11,068 nt of DNA, from contig JAEYWA010000131.1 in the NCBI GenBank assembly GCA_023431385.1, positions 1 to 11,068 of the forward strand, read 5' to 3'. This DNA is from Bacillota bacterium (GTDB taxonomy: Bacteria; Bacillota; Clostridia; Acetivibrionales; DSM-1351). A program made the translations under genes and the position numbers. Shown here one piece after another: positions 1 through 8,063 of this stretch (positions are counted from its first letter, which is position 1; every line of letters begins with the position of its first letter). The notes below the pieces were generated by a model. That model searched no databases and was not told the DNA's origin. It was given only the letters and a program-made list of their open reading frames with translations.

Positions 1-39
1 GATTATAGGTAAGCCCACTATTTCCTTCGTCTTTTTCAT
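1..39 (-). CDS. Start of a probable PRC-barrel domain protein (partial, runs off the window)
   Basis: The minus strand has an ATG at 39-37 preceded by a strong ribosome binding site (GAGGGGG, about 9 nt upstream). Thirteen codons remain before the window edge, reading MKKTKEIVGLPII. This opening resembles the N-terminus of small PRC-barrel proteins (YlmC/YmxH-like and photosynthetic-reaction-centre H-like), which often begin with a short basic stretch followed by a GLPVI-type strand. The start lies 48 bp after the stop of the TPR gene with no terminator between them, so the two are probably co-transcribed. That a gene starts here is well supported by the binding site; the family is a guess from 13 residues. 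Confidence 0.5.
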   Translation of the reverse strand, partial: MKKTKEIVGLPII

Positions 40-87
40 TAAAAAGTACCCCCTCAAATTCCAAAAAATCTATACTGCCAAGTAAAT

Positions 88-1488
88 TTATTTTAGGTTT
101 TTAATAATTTCCTCTTTTATTTCAGGCTTAATCACTGCCTCATATTGTTCAACAATTCCTTCAAGTATACCTTGAGCTAAAGCGGCAAGACCTAATTGCT
201 TATATAATGTGCATACATCCAGCACTATCCAGAATAGCATTTCCTTATCAGGATTATGCTGTAGTGCTTTCATATAGTATTCCACTGCCTCGTCTCTTCT
301 ACCCTTATCCTTAGCTTCAAAGGCCTTAACAACAAGTGACTGAACACTAGTTTCAGTAATGCTGATAGTATCCCCAGTCATACCATTAGTATCTTCAATC
401 TTATCAATTTTCTTGTAAACTTCAGGTATTACATCGGCATCAGGTTTCTTTTCATCAGTTATATCAAATATCTCAGCAGTTTGAGATTCGATTATATCAG
501 CCTCTTCATAAGAGCGATGTTCAACTGATTTCTCTTCATTATGAGGTTCAAATTCCACTGAAAGGTCTTCAGCCTCAGGAGCATCTGCTATGCTGTTATT
601 TTCAATTTCGAATTTAGCTTCAGTATCCTCTGAAAGCTCTCCATTTTCTATTTCAGGTTCCTCTGAAAGTTCTTTACTTTCGGTTTCAGGTTCCTCTGAA
701 AGTTCTTTACTTTCGGTTTTAGGTTCCTCTGAAAGTTCTTTATTTTCGGTTTCAGATCCTTCAAATTCTACGGGTCTATGCTCATTATCTGCAGACACAT
801 CAAAAATATCGACAACACCAGTTTCGGCAGCAGCTGCCACTGTATATGCAGCTTGACTCTCCTCTGATGTGTGGATAGCTTCCGTATTATCAGATACTTC
901 CTGTCTATTCGGTTCAATAAACGCAATAAGGTTTGTAAACGAGTCAGAAGTATCTTGCAAGGTTACTCCATTCTCATTTTTTTCTAATCCCATTGTATCA
1001 ATTATTTGATTAGTGTCAACTGGTTTTTTCAACTTATTTTTTAGATTATATGTATTTTTTACATTTTCTTTCAATAATGGTATTGTTTTCTCAGGTATAG
1101 CAGACATTTTTTTGAGTACGTTTGAAGTTGTATTTTTTATACTTCCAAAGAACTTATCAATATAAATTCCGCAATCTATTGAGGAGAACTTCTTGGGTAT
1201 TACAATAGATATCACCAAAGACAAAATGCTTATAAAAAATAAGAAAATAAGTAATTCTACAATCAGCGATAATATTAGAGCAACTTTTTTATCCAAATTG
1301 ACATTGTCGCTAAGCAGTTCCATTATAAACTTAAAAGCCGGACTAAAGGAAAAACCTAATACTATGGAACCTGCAGTTATAGAAATCAATATACCAAGAT
1401 TTAGTTCTTTTGCCTTATGCAGAAGATAAAAGGCGATAACAGAGGTTACCAAAATTGTAATAATAACCGAAATTCCATAGTAGGTCAT
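88..1488 (-). CDS. Membrane-anchored protein with acidic repeat linker and C-terminal TPR
   Basis: This 466-residue protein is not recognised as a named family, but its architecture is clear. The N-terminus has three or so hydrophobic segments (about residues 5-23, 32-55 and 68-98). A basic juxtamembrane stretch (about 100-155) follows. Next is a long, very acidic, low-complexity region (about 200-350) that includes four 11-residue ELSEEP-type repeats at about 244-287. The C-terminus has one clear tetratricopeptide repeat (about 384-414, with the A/G/A/Y/A/P pattern of the consensus) and a second weaker helical pair to residue 452. TPRs usually dock partner proteins, so a membrane-tethered scaffold facing the cytoplasm is a reasonable inference; no catalytic motif is seen. 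The start is the ATG at 1488-1486 with GGAGGGG just upstream. It lies downstream of lon in the same direction, but a terminator separates them. Confidence 0.8.
   Translation of the reverse strand: MTYYGISVIITILVTSVIAFYLLHKAKELNLGILISITAGSIVLGFSFSPAFKFIMELLSDNVNLDKKVALILSLIVELLIFLFFISILSLVISIVIPKKFSSIDCGIYIDKFFGSIKNTTSNVLKKMSAIPEKTIPLLKENVKNTYNLKNKLKKPVDTNQIIDTMGLEKNENGVTLQDTSDSFTNLIAFIEPNRQEVSDNTEAIHTSEESQAAYTVAAAAETGVVDIFDVSADNEHRPVEFEGSETENKELSEEPKTESKELSEEPETESKELSEEPEIENGELSEDTEAKFEIENNSIADAPEAEDLSVEFEPHNEEKSVEHRSYEEADIIESQTAEIFDITDEKKPDADVIPEVYKKIDKIEDTNGMTGDTISITETSVQSLVVKAFEAKDKGRRDEAVEYYMKALQHNPDKEMLFWIVLDVCTLYKQLGLAALAQGILEGIVEQYEAVIKPEIKEEIIKNLK
626..757 (-). repeat. Four in-frame 33-bp tandem repeats within the TPR gene
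   Basis: Units begin at 626, 659, 692 and 725, exactly 33 bp apart, each starting with tcctctgaaag on the plus strand. The middle two units differ by a single base, while the outer two have drifted more. Each unit encodes 11 residues of the type ELSEEPETESK. Because the period is a multiple of three, gain or loss of a unit would change linker length without breaking the frame. Confidence 0.95.
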
Positions 1489-1551
1489 AAACCCCTCCAG
1501 ATTATTATGTCTTAATTATCATTAGTGAGCATTCAGTCCTGCTTTGGACTA

Positions 1552-1579
1552 ATAGTATATATTCGATATAAAATAACAA
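1552..1579 (-). promoter_or_regulatory. Weak candidate promoter for the TPR gene
   Basis: On the minus strand TTGTTA (1579-1574) and TACTAT (1557-1552) are separated by 16 bp, each matching the housekeeping consensus at four of six bases. A small inverted repeat (AGTCC at 1535-1539, GGACT at 1546-1550) lies just downstream and could be an operator or chance. The rest of the 326-bp gap 1489-1814 holds only the lon terminator and AT-rich sequence in which no gene was found. Confidence 0.3.
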
Positions 1580-1730
1580 AATTCCTGCTTTTTTTCTTGG
1601 ATTATATATGGTTATTTTCTAGATTAGCAAAGCCGTTCAGTGTCAGTTCTAATTACATTTACCCGTGAAGTCTTATAACCCAAGATATATCAGTACCTTC
1701 AACGAATACAAAATAAATTCCTATACGTCA

Positions 1731-1758
1731 AAAAAAGTGCGGGGATACGCACTTTTTT
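1731..1758 (-). terminator. Intrinsic terminator after lon (symmetric, probably bidirectional)
   Basis: AAAAAAGTGCG (1731-1741) pairs perfectly with CGCACTTTTTT (1748-1758) around a 6-nt loop. The minus-strand transcript of lon, whose stop is 57 bp upstream, would end in a stem followed by six U residues. The A and T runs on both sides make it work in either direction, but no plus-strand gene leads into it. Confidence 0.9.
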
Positions 1759-1814
1759 CACCACTTAACAATGGGTGTTTTAAGGACAGCCCATAACCAT
1801 CAGATTCGAATTAA

Positions 1815-4124
1815 CTAATCCTTTACCAATGCATTTTTCAGGACGGTTTTCATATCCGATGCACAGATAAACTTTAAAGAGTCTCTTACATTCTCAGGTA
1901 TTTCATCAATATCCTTTTTATTATCAATGGGCAGGATTATTGTTTCTATGCCCGCTCTATGAGCCGCCAGCACTTTTTCCTTTAAGCCGCCTATAGGAAG
2001 TACCCTTCCTCTCAGTGTGATTTCTCCGGTCATGGCTACCTTACGGTTAACAGGTATACCTGAGAGGGCCGAAACCATTGCTGTTGCTAATGTAATACCT
2101 GCAGATGGACCATCCTTTGGTATTGCTCCCTCGGGAACATGAATATGAATATCCTTGTTTTCATAGAAGCTTTCATCAATTTTCAGCTCCTTGCACTGAG
2201 ATCTTATATAGCTCATTGCAGCTCTTGCAGATTCCTTCATAACATCACCCAGATGCCCTGTCAGCTCAAGCTTTCCGTTGCCGTTCATCAAATTTACTTC
2301 TATGGATAAGGTATCACCGCCTACCGGGGTCCATGCAAGACCTGTAGCTATACCAACCTCATCCTTCTCATTTGCAAAATCAAACCGGTATTTCTTAACT
2401 CCAAGATACTTTTCAAGGTTGTTCTTCGAAACAGTTACTACACGCTTGTTATCAGATACTATGGTCTTTGCAACCTTTCTGCAGACCGAGCCTATCTCCC
2501 TTTCGAGGTTTCTGACACCGGCTTCCCTTGTGTAGTAATTAATAATATCACGGATTGTTTCCTCATCTATCTTTATATTCTTCCGAGTCAGACCATTGAG
2601 TTCAATTTGCTTCGGAAGCAGGTACTTCATTGCAATATTAGTTTTATCCTCTTCGGTATAGCTTGTAAGCGTTATAACCTCCATTCTGTCCAGCAGCGGC
2701 CTAGGAATTGTTTCAAGGCTGTTCGCAGTAGTCAGGAACAGTGCATTGGATAGGTTAAAGGGTAATTCCAGATAATGATCCCTGAAAGCGAAATTCTGTT
2801 CCGCATCCAACACTTCCAGCATGGCTGAAGCAGGGTCGCCTCTGAAATCACTACTCATTTTATCTATTTCATCAAGTAGTATCAGCGGATTATTAGAACC
2901 TGCCTGTTTAAGGCCGGATATTATTCTTCCGGGCATTGAGCCAACGTAGGTGCGTCTGTGTCCTCTAATTTCAGATTCGTCCTTTACACCGCCGAGAGAA
3001 ATCCTTACATAATTCCGGTTAAGTGCCCTTGCTATAGATTTGGCTATTGACGTCTTTCCAACGCCAGGCGGTCCTACAAGACATAGTATCGGTCCACGAA
3101 GGTCATTTTTGAGTTTGTGGACAGCCAGGTATTCCACAATACGTTCCTTGACTTTTGTAAGCCCATAATGATCCTGTTCCAGTATTTCTTCAGCTTTGGC
3201 CAGGTCAACATCTTCCACGGTAGATTTGTTCCAGGGAAGGTCAAATATCCAATCCACATATGTCCTGATTACGCTGCCTTCTGCTGAACCGGATGGCATT
3301 TTCAGTAATCTGTCAAGTTCTTTCAGTACTTTCTTTTCAACTTCCTCAGGCAGACCAGCCTTTTCAAGTTTTGCTTTGTACTCTTCAACCTCTCCGGCTA
3401 CACCGTCCCTGTCACCCAGTTCATTTTGAATAGCCTTCATTTGTTCTCTGAGGTAATACTCCTTTTGTACTTTATCGATTTGTTTTCTGACTTTTGTGTT
3501 TATGTCTTTTTCGATCTCAAGTATTTCTGTCTCCTGACTTATTATTGCCAGCAGTCGTTCGATTCTTCTTAATGGATGGAATTCAGACAATATCTCCTGC
3601 TTTTGCTCCACTTTAAGAGGAATATTATTAGCAATAATATCCGATACTTGACTGATGTTATCCAATTCAGCAACAGATAGAGCTGTGTCAGGAGAAACTT
3701 TTCCGCTTAATTTTACATAGTCCTCAAAAACTGAGACCAAACGCCTTTTTAGTGCTTCAACCTCATTTGGTTCAAACTCTTCCTCCACATGTCCTTCAAC
3801 CACTTCAACAACGAAGAAAGGTTCCTTCTGTATTATGTTTTTTATTTCAGCTCTGCTAATACCCTCAACAAGCACCCTGATGGTATCACCCTGGAGCTTA
3901 AGCAGCTGCTTAACCTTTGAAATTGTGCCTATATTATAAATATCCTCTTCTCCCGGCGAGTCGGTAGAAGCATCCTTCTGAGCGACCAGGAAAATCAACT
4001 GATCGTTTATCATGGCTTCTTCAAGAGCTTTTATGGACTTTTCTCTTCCCACATCAAAGTACAGGGTCATAAACGGAAAAACCGTCAATCCTCTTAAAGG
4101 TAATAGTGGTAATGTTTTAACCAT
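1815..4124 (-). CDS. lon: ATP-dependent protease Lon (endopeptidase La)
   Basis: This 769-residue cytoplasmic hexameric serine protease unfolds and degrades damaged and regulatory proteins using ATP. Domains run in order: N-terminal LON substrate-binding domain (about 1-200, starting TLPLLPLRGLTVFPFM), helical linker, AAA+ module, then the protease domain. Walker A is GPPGVGKT at 351-358, Walker B is LILLDEID with D418/E419, and the catalytic dyad is S674 (in KDGPSAG) and K717 (in GGLKEKV). The 43-residue dyad spacing equals that of E. coli Lon (S679/K722). Length is typical of LonA and no key residue is missing. The ATG at 4124-4122 has AGAGG six bases upstream. It follows pyk by 121 bp on the same strand, and no terminator was seen between them. 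No CIRCE or CtsR-type heat-shock operator was recognised upstream, so heat control is not evident from the sequence. Confidence 0.98.
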   Translation of the reverse strand: MVKTLPLLPLRGLTVFPFMTLYFDVGREKSIKALEEAMINDQLIFLVAQKDASTDSPGEEDIYNIGTISKVKQLLKLQGDTIRVLVEGISRAEIKNIIQKEPFFVVEVVEGHVEEEFEPNEVEALKRRLVSVFEDYVKLSGKVSPDTALSVAELDNISQVSDIIANNIPLKVEQKQEILSEFHPLRRIERLLAIISQETEILEIEKDINTKVRKQIDKVQKEYYLREQMKAIQNELGDRDGVAGEVEEYKAKLEKAGLPEEVEKKVLKELDRLLKMPSGSAEGSVIRTYVDWIFDLPWNKSTVEDVDLAKAEEILEQDHYGLTKVKERIVEYLAVHKLKNDLRGPILCLVGPPGVGKTSIAKSIARALNRNYVRISLGGVKDESEIRGHRRTYVGSMPGRIISGLKQAGSNNPLILLDEIDKMSSDFRGDPASAMLEVLDAEQNFAFRDHYLELPFNLSNALFLTTANSLETIPRPLLDRMEVITLTSYTEEDKTNIAMKYLLPKQIELNGLTRKNIKIDEETIRDIINYYTREAGVRNLEREIGSVCRKVAKTIVSDNKRVVTVSKNNLEKYLGVKKYRFDFANEKDEVGIATGLAWTPVGGDTLSIEVNLMNGNGKLELTGHLGDVMKESARAAMSYIRSQCKELKIDESFYENKDIHIHVPEGAIPKDGPSAGITLATAMVSALSGIPVNRKVAMTGEITLRGRVLPIGGLKEKVLAAHRAGIETIILPIDNKKDIDEIPENVRDSLKFICASDMKTVLKNALVKD

Positions 4125-4221
4125 ATTTATCCTCTCATTTAAATAATAAACTTAAGTAGTATGCCTGTTATAAAATCAATTTATTATTTCTTATTTAAAA
4201 TTACTTATTAAGAATTTCTTT

Positions 4222-4249
4222 TTTATAATCCTTTTTATTAAATTTTCAA
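4222..4249 (-). promoter_or_regulatory. Candidate sigma-A type promoter for lon
   Basis: On the minus strand TTGAAA (4249-4244) and TATAAA (4227-4222), each five of six to consensus, are separated by 16 bp. The -35 overlaps the pyk stop codon. It would give a leader of roughly 90 nt before lon, and would let lon be expressed independently of any read-through from pyk. Confidence 0.5.
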
Positions 4250-5988
4250 TCACACCTAAGTACAAGACCTCTTTCAGCATCAACTGTAACTACAGATCCC
4301 ATTTTTAGTATTCTTGTTGCATTATCGGCTCCCACAATTACAGGAATATCCAGAGCCAAACCAACAGTTGCCGCATGGCAAGCCAGACCGCCCTCCTCAA
4401 CGATAATTGCTGAGGCTCTTTTTAATATTGGGAGCAATTCATTATTTGTGGAAGGAGTAACCAGAATATTTCCATCGCTGAATTTATCAAGTGCTTCTTT
4501 TACAGTTTGTGCAACACACAATTCTCCTGTAACGGACATGTCTCCGATCCCGACTCCCTGCACTAATACTTTACCCACTATATGAACTTTTAATGTATTT
4601 GTAGTACCACTGATTCCAGCAGGTACTCCGGCAGTTATAACAGCTAATTCGCCATTTTTGACAAGCCCCGATTCCAGAGCTTTTTCAATACCCATATCAA
4701 ACATTTCATCTGTAGTATTAGCAACCGGAACAAGATAAGGTAAAACTCCCCAGGACAGGTTAAGCTGTCTTTGAACCTTTGGATTTACCGTCGTAGCTAT
4801 AATTGGGCATGCGGGACGGAATCTGGAAATCATTCTGGCAGTGTGACCTGACTGGGTAACAGAAATAATTGCTGCTGCTTTCAGGTCAAGAGCTGTTGTG
4901 CAAGTAGCATGGCTGATAGCGTTTGTTACACTTGTATTAATTTCAGTCTGCTGTGTGGTAAATCTTTTCCAGTAGTCCATTGAGCTTTCTGCCTTTTCAG
5001 CTATTTTGGCCATTACCGCAATGGTCTCCAAGGGATATTTACCGGCTGCAGTCTCTCCAGAAAGCATAACACCGCTTGTCCCGTCATAAATGGCATTCGC
5101 AACATCACTAGCTTCGGCGCGGGTTGGTCTTGGATTTCGTATCATAGAATCAAGCATTTGTGTAGCGGTTATAACTGGTTTCCCATTTCTGTAGCACTTC
5201 TCTATTATATTCTTTTGAACAATAGGCACTTCTTCAACAGGGATTTCAACACCAAGATCTCCTCTGGCAACCATTATTCCGTCTGATACCTTAAGTATCT
5301 CATCAAAATTCCGGATTCCTTCCCTGTTTTCAATTTTTGATATAACCAGTATATCACTGCCTCCATTCTTTTCCAGAACCTTTCTAATCTCAACTACATC
5401 GGAGGCCTTTCTTACAAAGGAAGCCGCAATTATGTCAAAATCATTCTCTATTCCGAATTTTATATCGGCAATGTCCTGGCTCGTTAAAGAAGGCAGTCGG
5501 ATGTCAACTCCGGGAACATTTATTCCCTTTCGGTCTCCTACAACACCGCCGTTTTTAACGGTACAATAAATATCCTTATTTTTTATCTCAAAAACTTCAA
5601 GTTCTACAAGACCGTCGTTTATAAGTATCCTGCTGCCCTTTGATACATCCCTGTATAATTCCTTATAGGTTATAGAACAACAGTTCTCATCCCCAACAAT
5701 ATCTTTATTAATTAAAATAAACTGATTGCTTTCTTTCAATGTAACCTGACCTTCCTTAAAGTCACCAGTCCTGATTTCAGGTCCCTTTGTGTCAAGCAGT
5801 AATGGAATTGGGAGTTTTAATTCGTTTCGTATTTTCTTGAATAAGTCAGCTCTTTTTTTCTGTTGTTCATGGGTTCCATGCGAAAAATTCATTCTAGCTA
5901 CGTTCATACCGCCAAGCATCATATTTCTAAGGATGTTCTCATCGTCAGAAGCAGGTCCGAGCGTACATATAATTTTTGTTCTTCTCAT
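4246..5988 (-). CDS. pyk: Pyruvate kinase with C-terminal PEP-utilizer-like extension
   Basis: It converts phosphoenolpyruvate and ADP to pyruvate and ATP, the last step of glycolysis. The ATG start gives 580 residues. Active-site residues are in the usual places: R32, N34, S36 (MNFSHG), D66 (LLLDTKGPEIRTG), K218 and E220 (SKIENREG) and D244 (ARGDLGVEIP). The catalytic A barrel with its inserted B domain is followed by the C domain (to about 470). An extra domain of about 100 residues then carries GG-x2-CHAA with H538, which resembles the phosphohistidine swivelling domain of PEP synthase and PPDK. This extension is common in Firmicute pyruvate kinases and is not known to be needed for activity. 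An upstream in-frame TTG (6009) would add seven residues but lies inside the ribosome binding site, so the ATG at 5988 is preferred. pfkA, often its neighbour in Firmicutes, is not adjacent here. Confidence 0.97.
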   Translation of the reverse strand: MRRTKIICTLGPASDDENILRNMMLGGMNVARMNFSHGTHEQQKKRADLFKKIRNELKLPIPLLLDTKGPEIRTGDFKEGQVTLKESNQFILINKDIVGDENCCSITYKELYRDVSKGSRILINDGLVELEVFEIKNKDIYCTVKNGGVVGDRKGINVPGVDIRLPSLTSQDIADIKFGIENDFDIIAASFVRKASDVVEIRKVLEKNGGSDILVISKIENREGIRNFDEILKVSDGIMVARGDLGVEIPVEEVPIVQKNIIEKCYRNGKPVITATQMLDSMIRNPRPTRAEASDVANAIYDGTSGVMLSGETAAGKYPLETIAVMAKIAEKAESSMDYWKRFTTQQTEINTSVTNAISHATCTTALDLKAAAIISVTQSGHTARMISRFRPACPIIATTVNPKVQRQLNLSWGVLPYLVPVANTTDEMFDMGIEKALESGLVKNGELAVITAGVPAGISGTTNTLKVHIVGKVLVQGVGIGDMSVTGELCVAQTVKEALDKFSDGNILVTPSTNNELLPILKRASAIIVEEGGLACHAATVGLALDIPVIVGADNATRILKMGSVVTVDAERGLVLRCD

Positions 5989-5995
5989 AAATTTG

Positions 5996-6001
5996 CCCTC
6001 C
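5996..6001 (-). promoter_or_regulatory. Ribosome binding site that fixes the pyk start
   Basis: GGAGGG on the minus strand ends 7 nt before the ATG at 5988-5986. It would be part of the coding sequence if the upstream TTG at 6009 were used, which makes the shorter, 580-residue protein the better call. That protein also aligns with other pyruvate kinases from residue 1. Confidence 0.85.
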
Positions 6002-6116
6002 AAAAGCAATATAACAGTTGATGTTGATAAGTAATATATAATTTGAAATCTCCCATAAGCGCCCTTGCAATATTTGAAGATTAAATTGTATTTATTTAAA
6101 TCTTAAAACATTTAAT

Positions 6117-6145
6117 ATGATATTTTATTTTAAGCAGATTGTCTA
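6117..6145 (-). promoter_or_regulatory. Candidate sigma-A type promoter for pyk
   Basis: On the minus strand TAGACA (6145-6140) and TATCAT (6122-6117), each five of six to consensus, are separated by an ideal 17 bp. Transcription would begin near 6110, leaving a leader of about 120 nt. No known riboswitch or T-box motif was recognised in that leader. Confidence 0.6.
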
Positions 6146-6231
6146 CTGTATAGGTTATAAAAATTTTTGATATTTTTGTTATACCCCTCATTTTAAAATC
6201 TAATCTTATATTTGTTTTAAGTTTTTAGTAT

Positions 6232-6270
6232 TATAATTACTATTCTGCTAAAAATATTAACATTAATATT
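6232..6270 (+). promoter_or_regulatory. Possible -10 element and inverted repeat upstream of the transporter
   Basis: A perfect TATAAT at 6232-6237 has only a poor -35 match at the right distance. Fifteen bases beyond it is an inverted repeat, AATATTA (6253-6259) and TAATATT (6264-6270), with a 4-nt spacer. It sits where the first transcribed bases would be, a usual position for a repressor operator. The background is very AT-rich, so chance is possible. The rest of the 347-bp gap 5989-6335 contains no gene that could be supported. Confidence 0.35.
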
Positions 6271-6335
6271 GGTACTAAAGCAAATGTTCGGGTAAATCTA
6301 TTGTTGAAAAATGGTTTATTTTTTGGAGGATAATT

Positions 6336-7709
6336 ATGAAGGAACGAAAAATTTCTTTTGAACGTGAACGGTTTTCAACAGGTTTGGCCGTATTTTTTGC
6401 GACTCTGAGTTCTACTGTAGGTTTGGGTAACATATGGAAGTTTCCGTATATGACCGGAAAGTATGGTGGCGGAGCTTTCCTTATCATATATTTGTTATGC
6501 GGTTTATTTGTAGCTTTGCCAGTAATGGTAAGTGAATTATTGGTTGGAAGAAAAACCAGGAAAAATCCAATAGGAGCATTTAAGATGCTTTCAAAAAACC
6601 CTTTTTGGAAGACCATAGGATATACGGGGATAATATCAGCGTTCTTTATTCTGTTTTTTTACAGTGCAGTTGCAGGATGGGTTTATTCTTATATTTTCAA
6701 GGCCCTTTCAGGAACCTTCAGCAATACATCAATGGATAAGATGGAAAGTTTATTCAGTGATACTGTCACGGGGCCTCTTCCCCCTGTAATATGGCAAATT
6801 ATAGCCATTATTGTAGTGTCAACCATACTATTCTTCGGAGTGAGGAAAGGTATTGAAAGAATTACAAAGCTTCTGATGCCGGTTCTGCTTATTTTGATAA
6901 TTATTTGTGATGTCCGGGCATTGTTTCTGCCTGGAGCAATGGACGGGATGAAATTTCTTTTCAAAATAGACTTTTCAAGTGTTACAAAAGAGGCTGTTCT
7001 AATGGCTTTGGGGTTATCCTTCTTCAAGCTTTCTCTTGGTATGGGAACAATAATTACCTATGGAAGTTATTTTACTGCAGACAATAATTTGTTTGCCACC
7101 TCGGGTAAAGTAGCACTATCTGATACCATAGTTTCACTTCTTGCCGGAATAGCAATCTTTCCGGCAGTATTCTCATTTGGAATGAAACCCGAGCAAGGTC
7201 CGGGTCTGCTGTTTATGACCATCCCCCTCGTATTTTCAAAAATACCTTTAGGAGGACTGCTTGTAGTGCTGTTTTTTGTGTTAACCGCTATCGCTGCTAC
7301 TACTGCAATGATGTCTATCTTTGAAGTAGTTATAACCTTTATAATTGAAGAAAAAAAGCTATCCAGACCAAAAGCAGTTATTATTACCGCTGTCGTTGTT
7401 ATGCTTTTTGGAGTTCCATCTGCTCTGTCAGCAAACAGTATAGGTCTGTTGAGCACCTTTAAAATATTTGGACAAACCTTCTTTAATTTCTTTGACAATA
7501 CATCCTCTAATATCCTTTTGCCTTTGGGCGGCTTGCTTATAGTCATTTTTACAGGTTACTTTCTAAACAAGGGTGATATTCGAGAGGAGCTATCGAACAA
7601 GGGAACTCTGAATAATGCCGGGCTGATAAAAGTATATCTTTTTCTGCTTAAATTTGTTACGCCTGTACTGCTACTTATTGTTTTCTTAAGTATGACTGGA
7701 ATTATATAG
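6336..7709 (+). CDS. Sodium:neurotransmitter-symporter (NSS/SNF, SLC6-type) family transporter
   Basis: This 457-residue inner-membrane protein has about 11 hydrophobic helices, the usual number for bacterial family members other than LeuT. TM1 carries the family signature GLGNIWKFPY (29-38), followed by GGGAF. TM6 carries FFKLSLGMG and ITYGSY (229-245), matching the unwound substrate-binding helix of LeuT. Such proteins take up amino acids with Na+. The substrate cannot be read from the sequence, though bacterial relatives move leucine, tyrosine or tryptophan. By alignment with LeuT, N27 is kept (N32), but the Na1 ligands T254 and N286 become K231 and D263, and E290 becomes S267. In TM8 the Na2 ligand T354 appears kept as T323 while S355 appears to be Ala. 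The ATG has GGAGGA five bases upstream. It is divergent from pyk and convergent with the hydrolase, whose last codon is 7 bp away. Confidence 0.93.
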   Translation: MKERKISFERERFSTGLAVFFATLSSTVGLGNIWKFPYMTGKYGGGAFLIIYLLCGLFVALPVMVSELLVGRKTRKNPIGAFKMLSKNPFWKTIGYTGIISAFFILFFYSAVAGWVYSYIFKALSGTFSNTSMDKMESLFSDTVTGPLPPVIWQIIAIIVVSTILFFGVRKGIERITKLLMPVLLILIIICDVRALFLPGAMDGMKFLFKIDFSSVTKEAVLMALGLSFFKLSLGMGTIITYGSYFTADNNLFATSGKVALSDTIVSLLAGIAIFPAVFSFGMKPEQGPGLLFMTIPLVFSKIPLGGLLVVLFFVLTAIAATTAMMSIFEVVITFIIEEKKLSRPKAVIITAVVVMLFGVPSALSANSIGLLSTFKIFGQTFFNFFDNTSSNILLPLGGLLIVIFTGYFLNKGDIREELSNKGTLNNAGLIKVYLFLLKFVTPVLLLIVFLSMTGII

Positions 7710-7712
7710 TTG

Positions 7713-7734
7713 AGAACTAGTGCTCCATAGTTCT
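7713..7734. terminator. Hairpin between the convergent transporter and hydrolase genes
   Basis: AGAACTA (7713-7719) pairs with TAGTTCT (7728-7734), and two further base pairs are possible inside the loop if one G is bulged. It lies exactly at the junction of the two convergent stop codons, as expected for a shared terminator. There is no T-run on either side, so it would be weak and this call is tentative. Confidence 0.35.
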
Positions 7735-8052
7735 TACGAATTGGACTTCCGGAAATTGTTTTGATGGCCCCTTCAATAACTCTCCGCCATTGCCCTTTAA
7801 GTTATAATTAAAAAAGTCCAACATATATGTATTTACAGCTTCTGCTCCCCTGCGACCACTTATTTTCCCGGTCATACCAGTATACTGAATAAGGCTTGAG
7901 AACAACTGAAGATCAGTGAAATTAAAATGTCCTGACTGTTCAATACAAATCACACTCTTTTTTTTCACCAGGGCATCAATTATATTATTTTCAGTAGTTA
8001 ATATCGGCTTTAACAAATTATATTGCTCCTCTGATAGTTTCACCTCCTGCAT
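7717..8052 (-). CDS. C-terminal part of the split alpha/beta hydrolase (holds the catalytic His)
   Basis: Read alone this is a 111-residue ORF. It has no start signal of its own: before its ATG there is only a weak purine stretch at too short a distance. Its content explains it as the end of the preceding gene. SGHFNFTD (40-47) matches the catalytic-His motif of the PAF-acetylhydrolase family. GRRGAEAVNTYMLDFF and NLKG match that family's conserved final helix. Its frame is open upstream through DVTQED to the A-run where the 381-residue N-terminal part stops. A -1 shift at 8070-8076 would join the two into 497 residues, with H42 here becoming H428. The family relationship is recognised from memory of motifs, not from a search. 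Whether it is translated as part of the fusion is the open question. Confidence 0.8.
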   Translation of the reverse strand: MQEVKLSEEQYNLLKPILTTENNIIDALVKKKSVICIEQSGHFNFTDLQLFSSLIQYTGMTGKISGRRGAEAVNTYMLDFFNYNLKGNGGELLKGPSKQFPEVQFVRTMEH

Positions 8053-8063
8053 ATCTTCTTGAG

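Noticed and set aside
626..757. CRISPR-like array
   Set aside because: The repeats are contiguous, in frame and without spacers; they are a coding tandem repeat.
590..856. 88-codon plus-strand Ser-rich ORF
   Set aside because: It is the complement of the acidic repeat region of the TPR gene; its Ser-rich repeats are a shadow of the Glu-rich repeats.
4125..4245. CIRCE or CtsR heat-shock operator before lon
   Set aside because: Neither the TTAGCACTC/GAGTGCTAA pair nor a GGTCAAA direct repeat is present.
5989..6009. Upstream TTG start for pyruvate kinase
   Set aside because: It would encode the ribosome binding site of the downstream ATG and add residues not seen in other pyruvate kinases.
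6010..6335. T-box or other riboswitch in the divergent pyk/transporter region
   Set aside because: No GGTGG-type T-box core, no terminator/antiterminator pair and no known aptamer motif was found.
6275..6616. 113-codon minus-strand ORF across the transporter start
   Set aside because: It overlaps the transporter signature region on the opposite strand and has no start signal or recognisable content.
7067..7546. 159-codon minus-strand ORF opposite the transporter
   Set aside because: It lies wholly inside the transporter gene in another frame, and has no ribosome binding site or family features.
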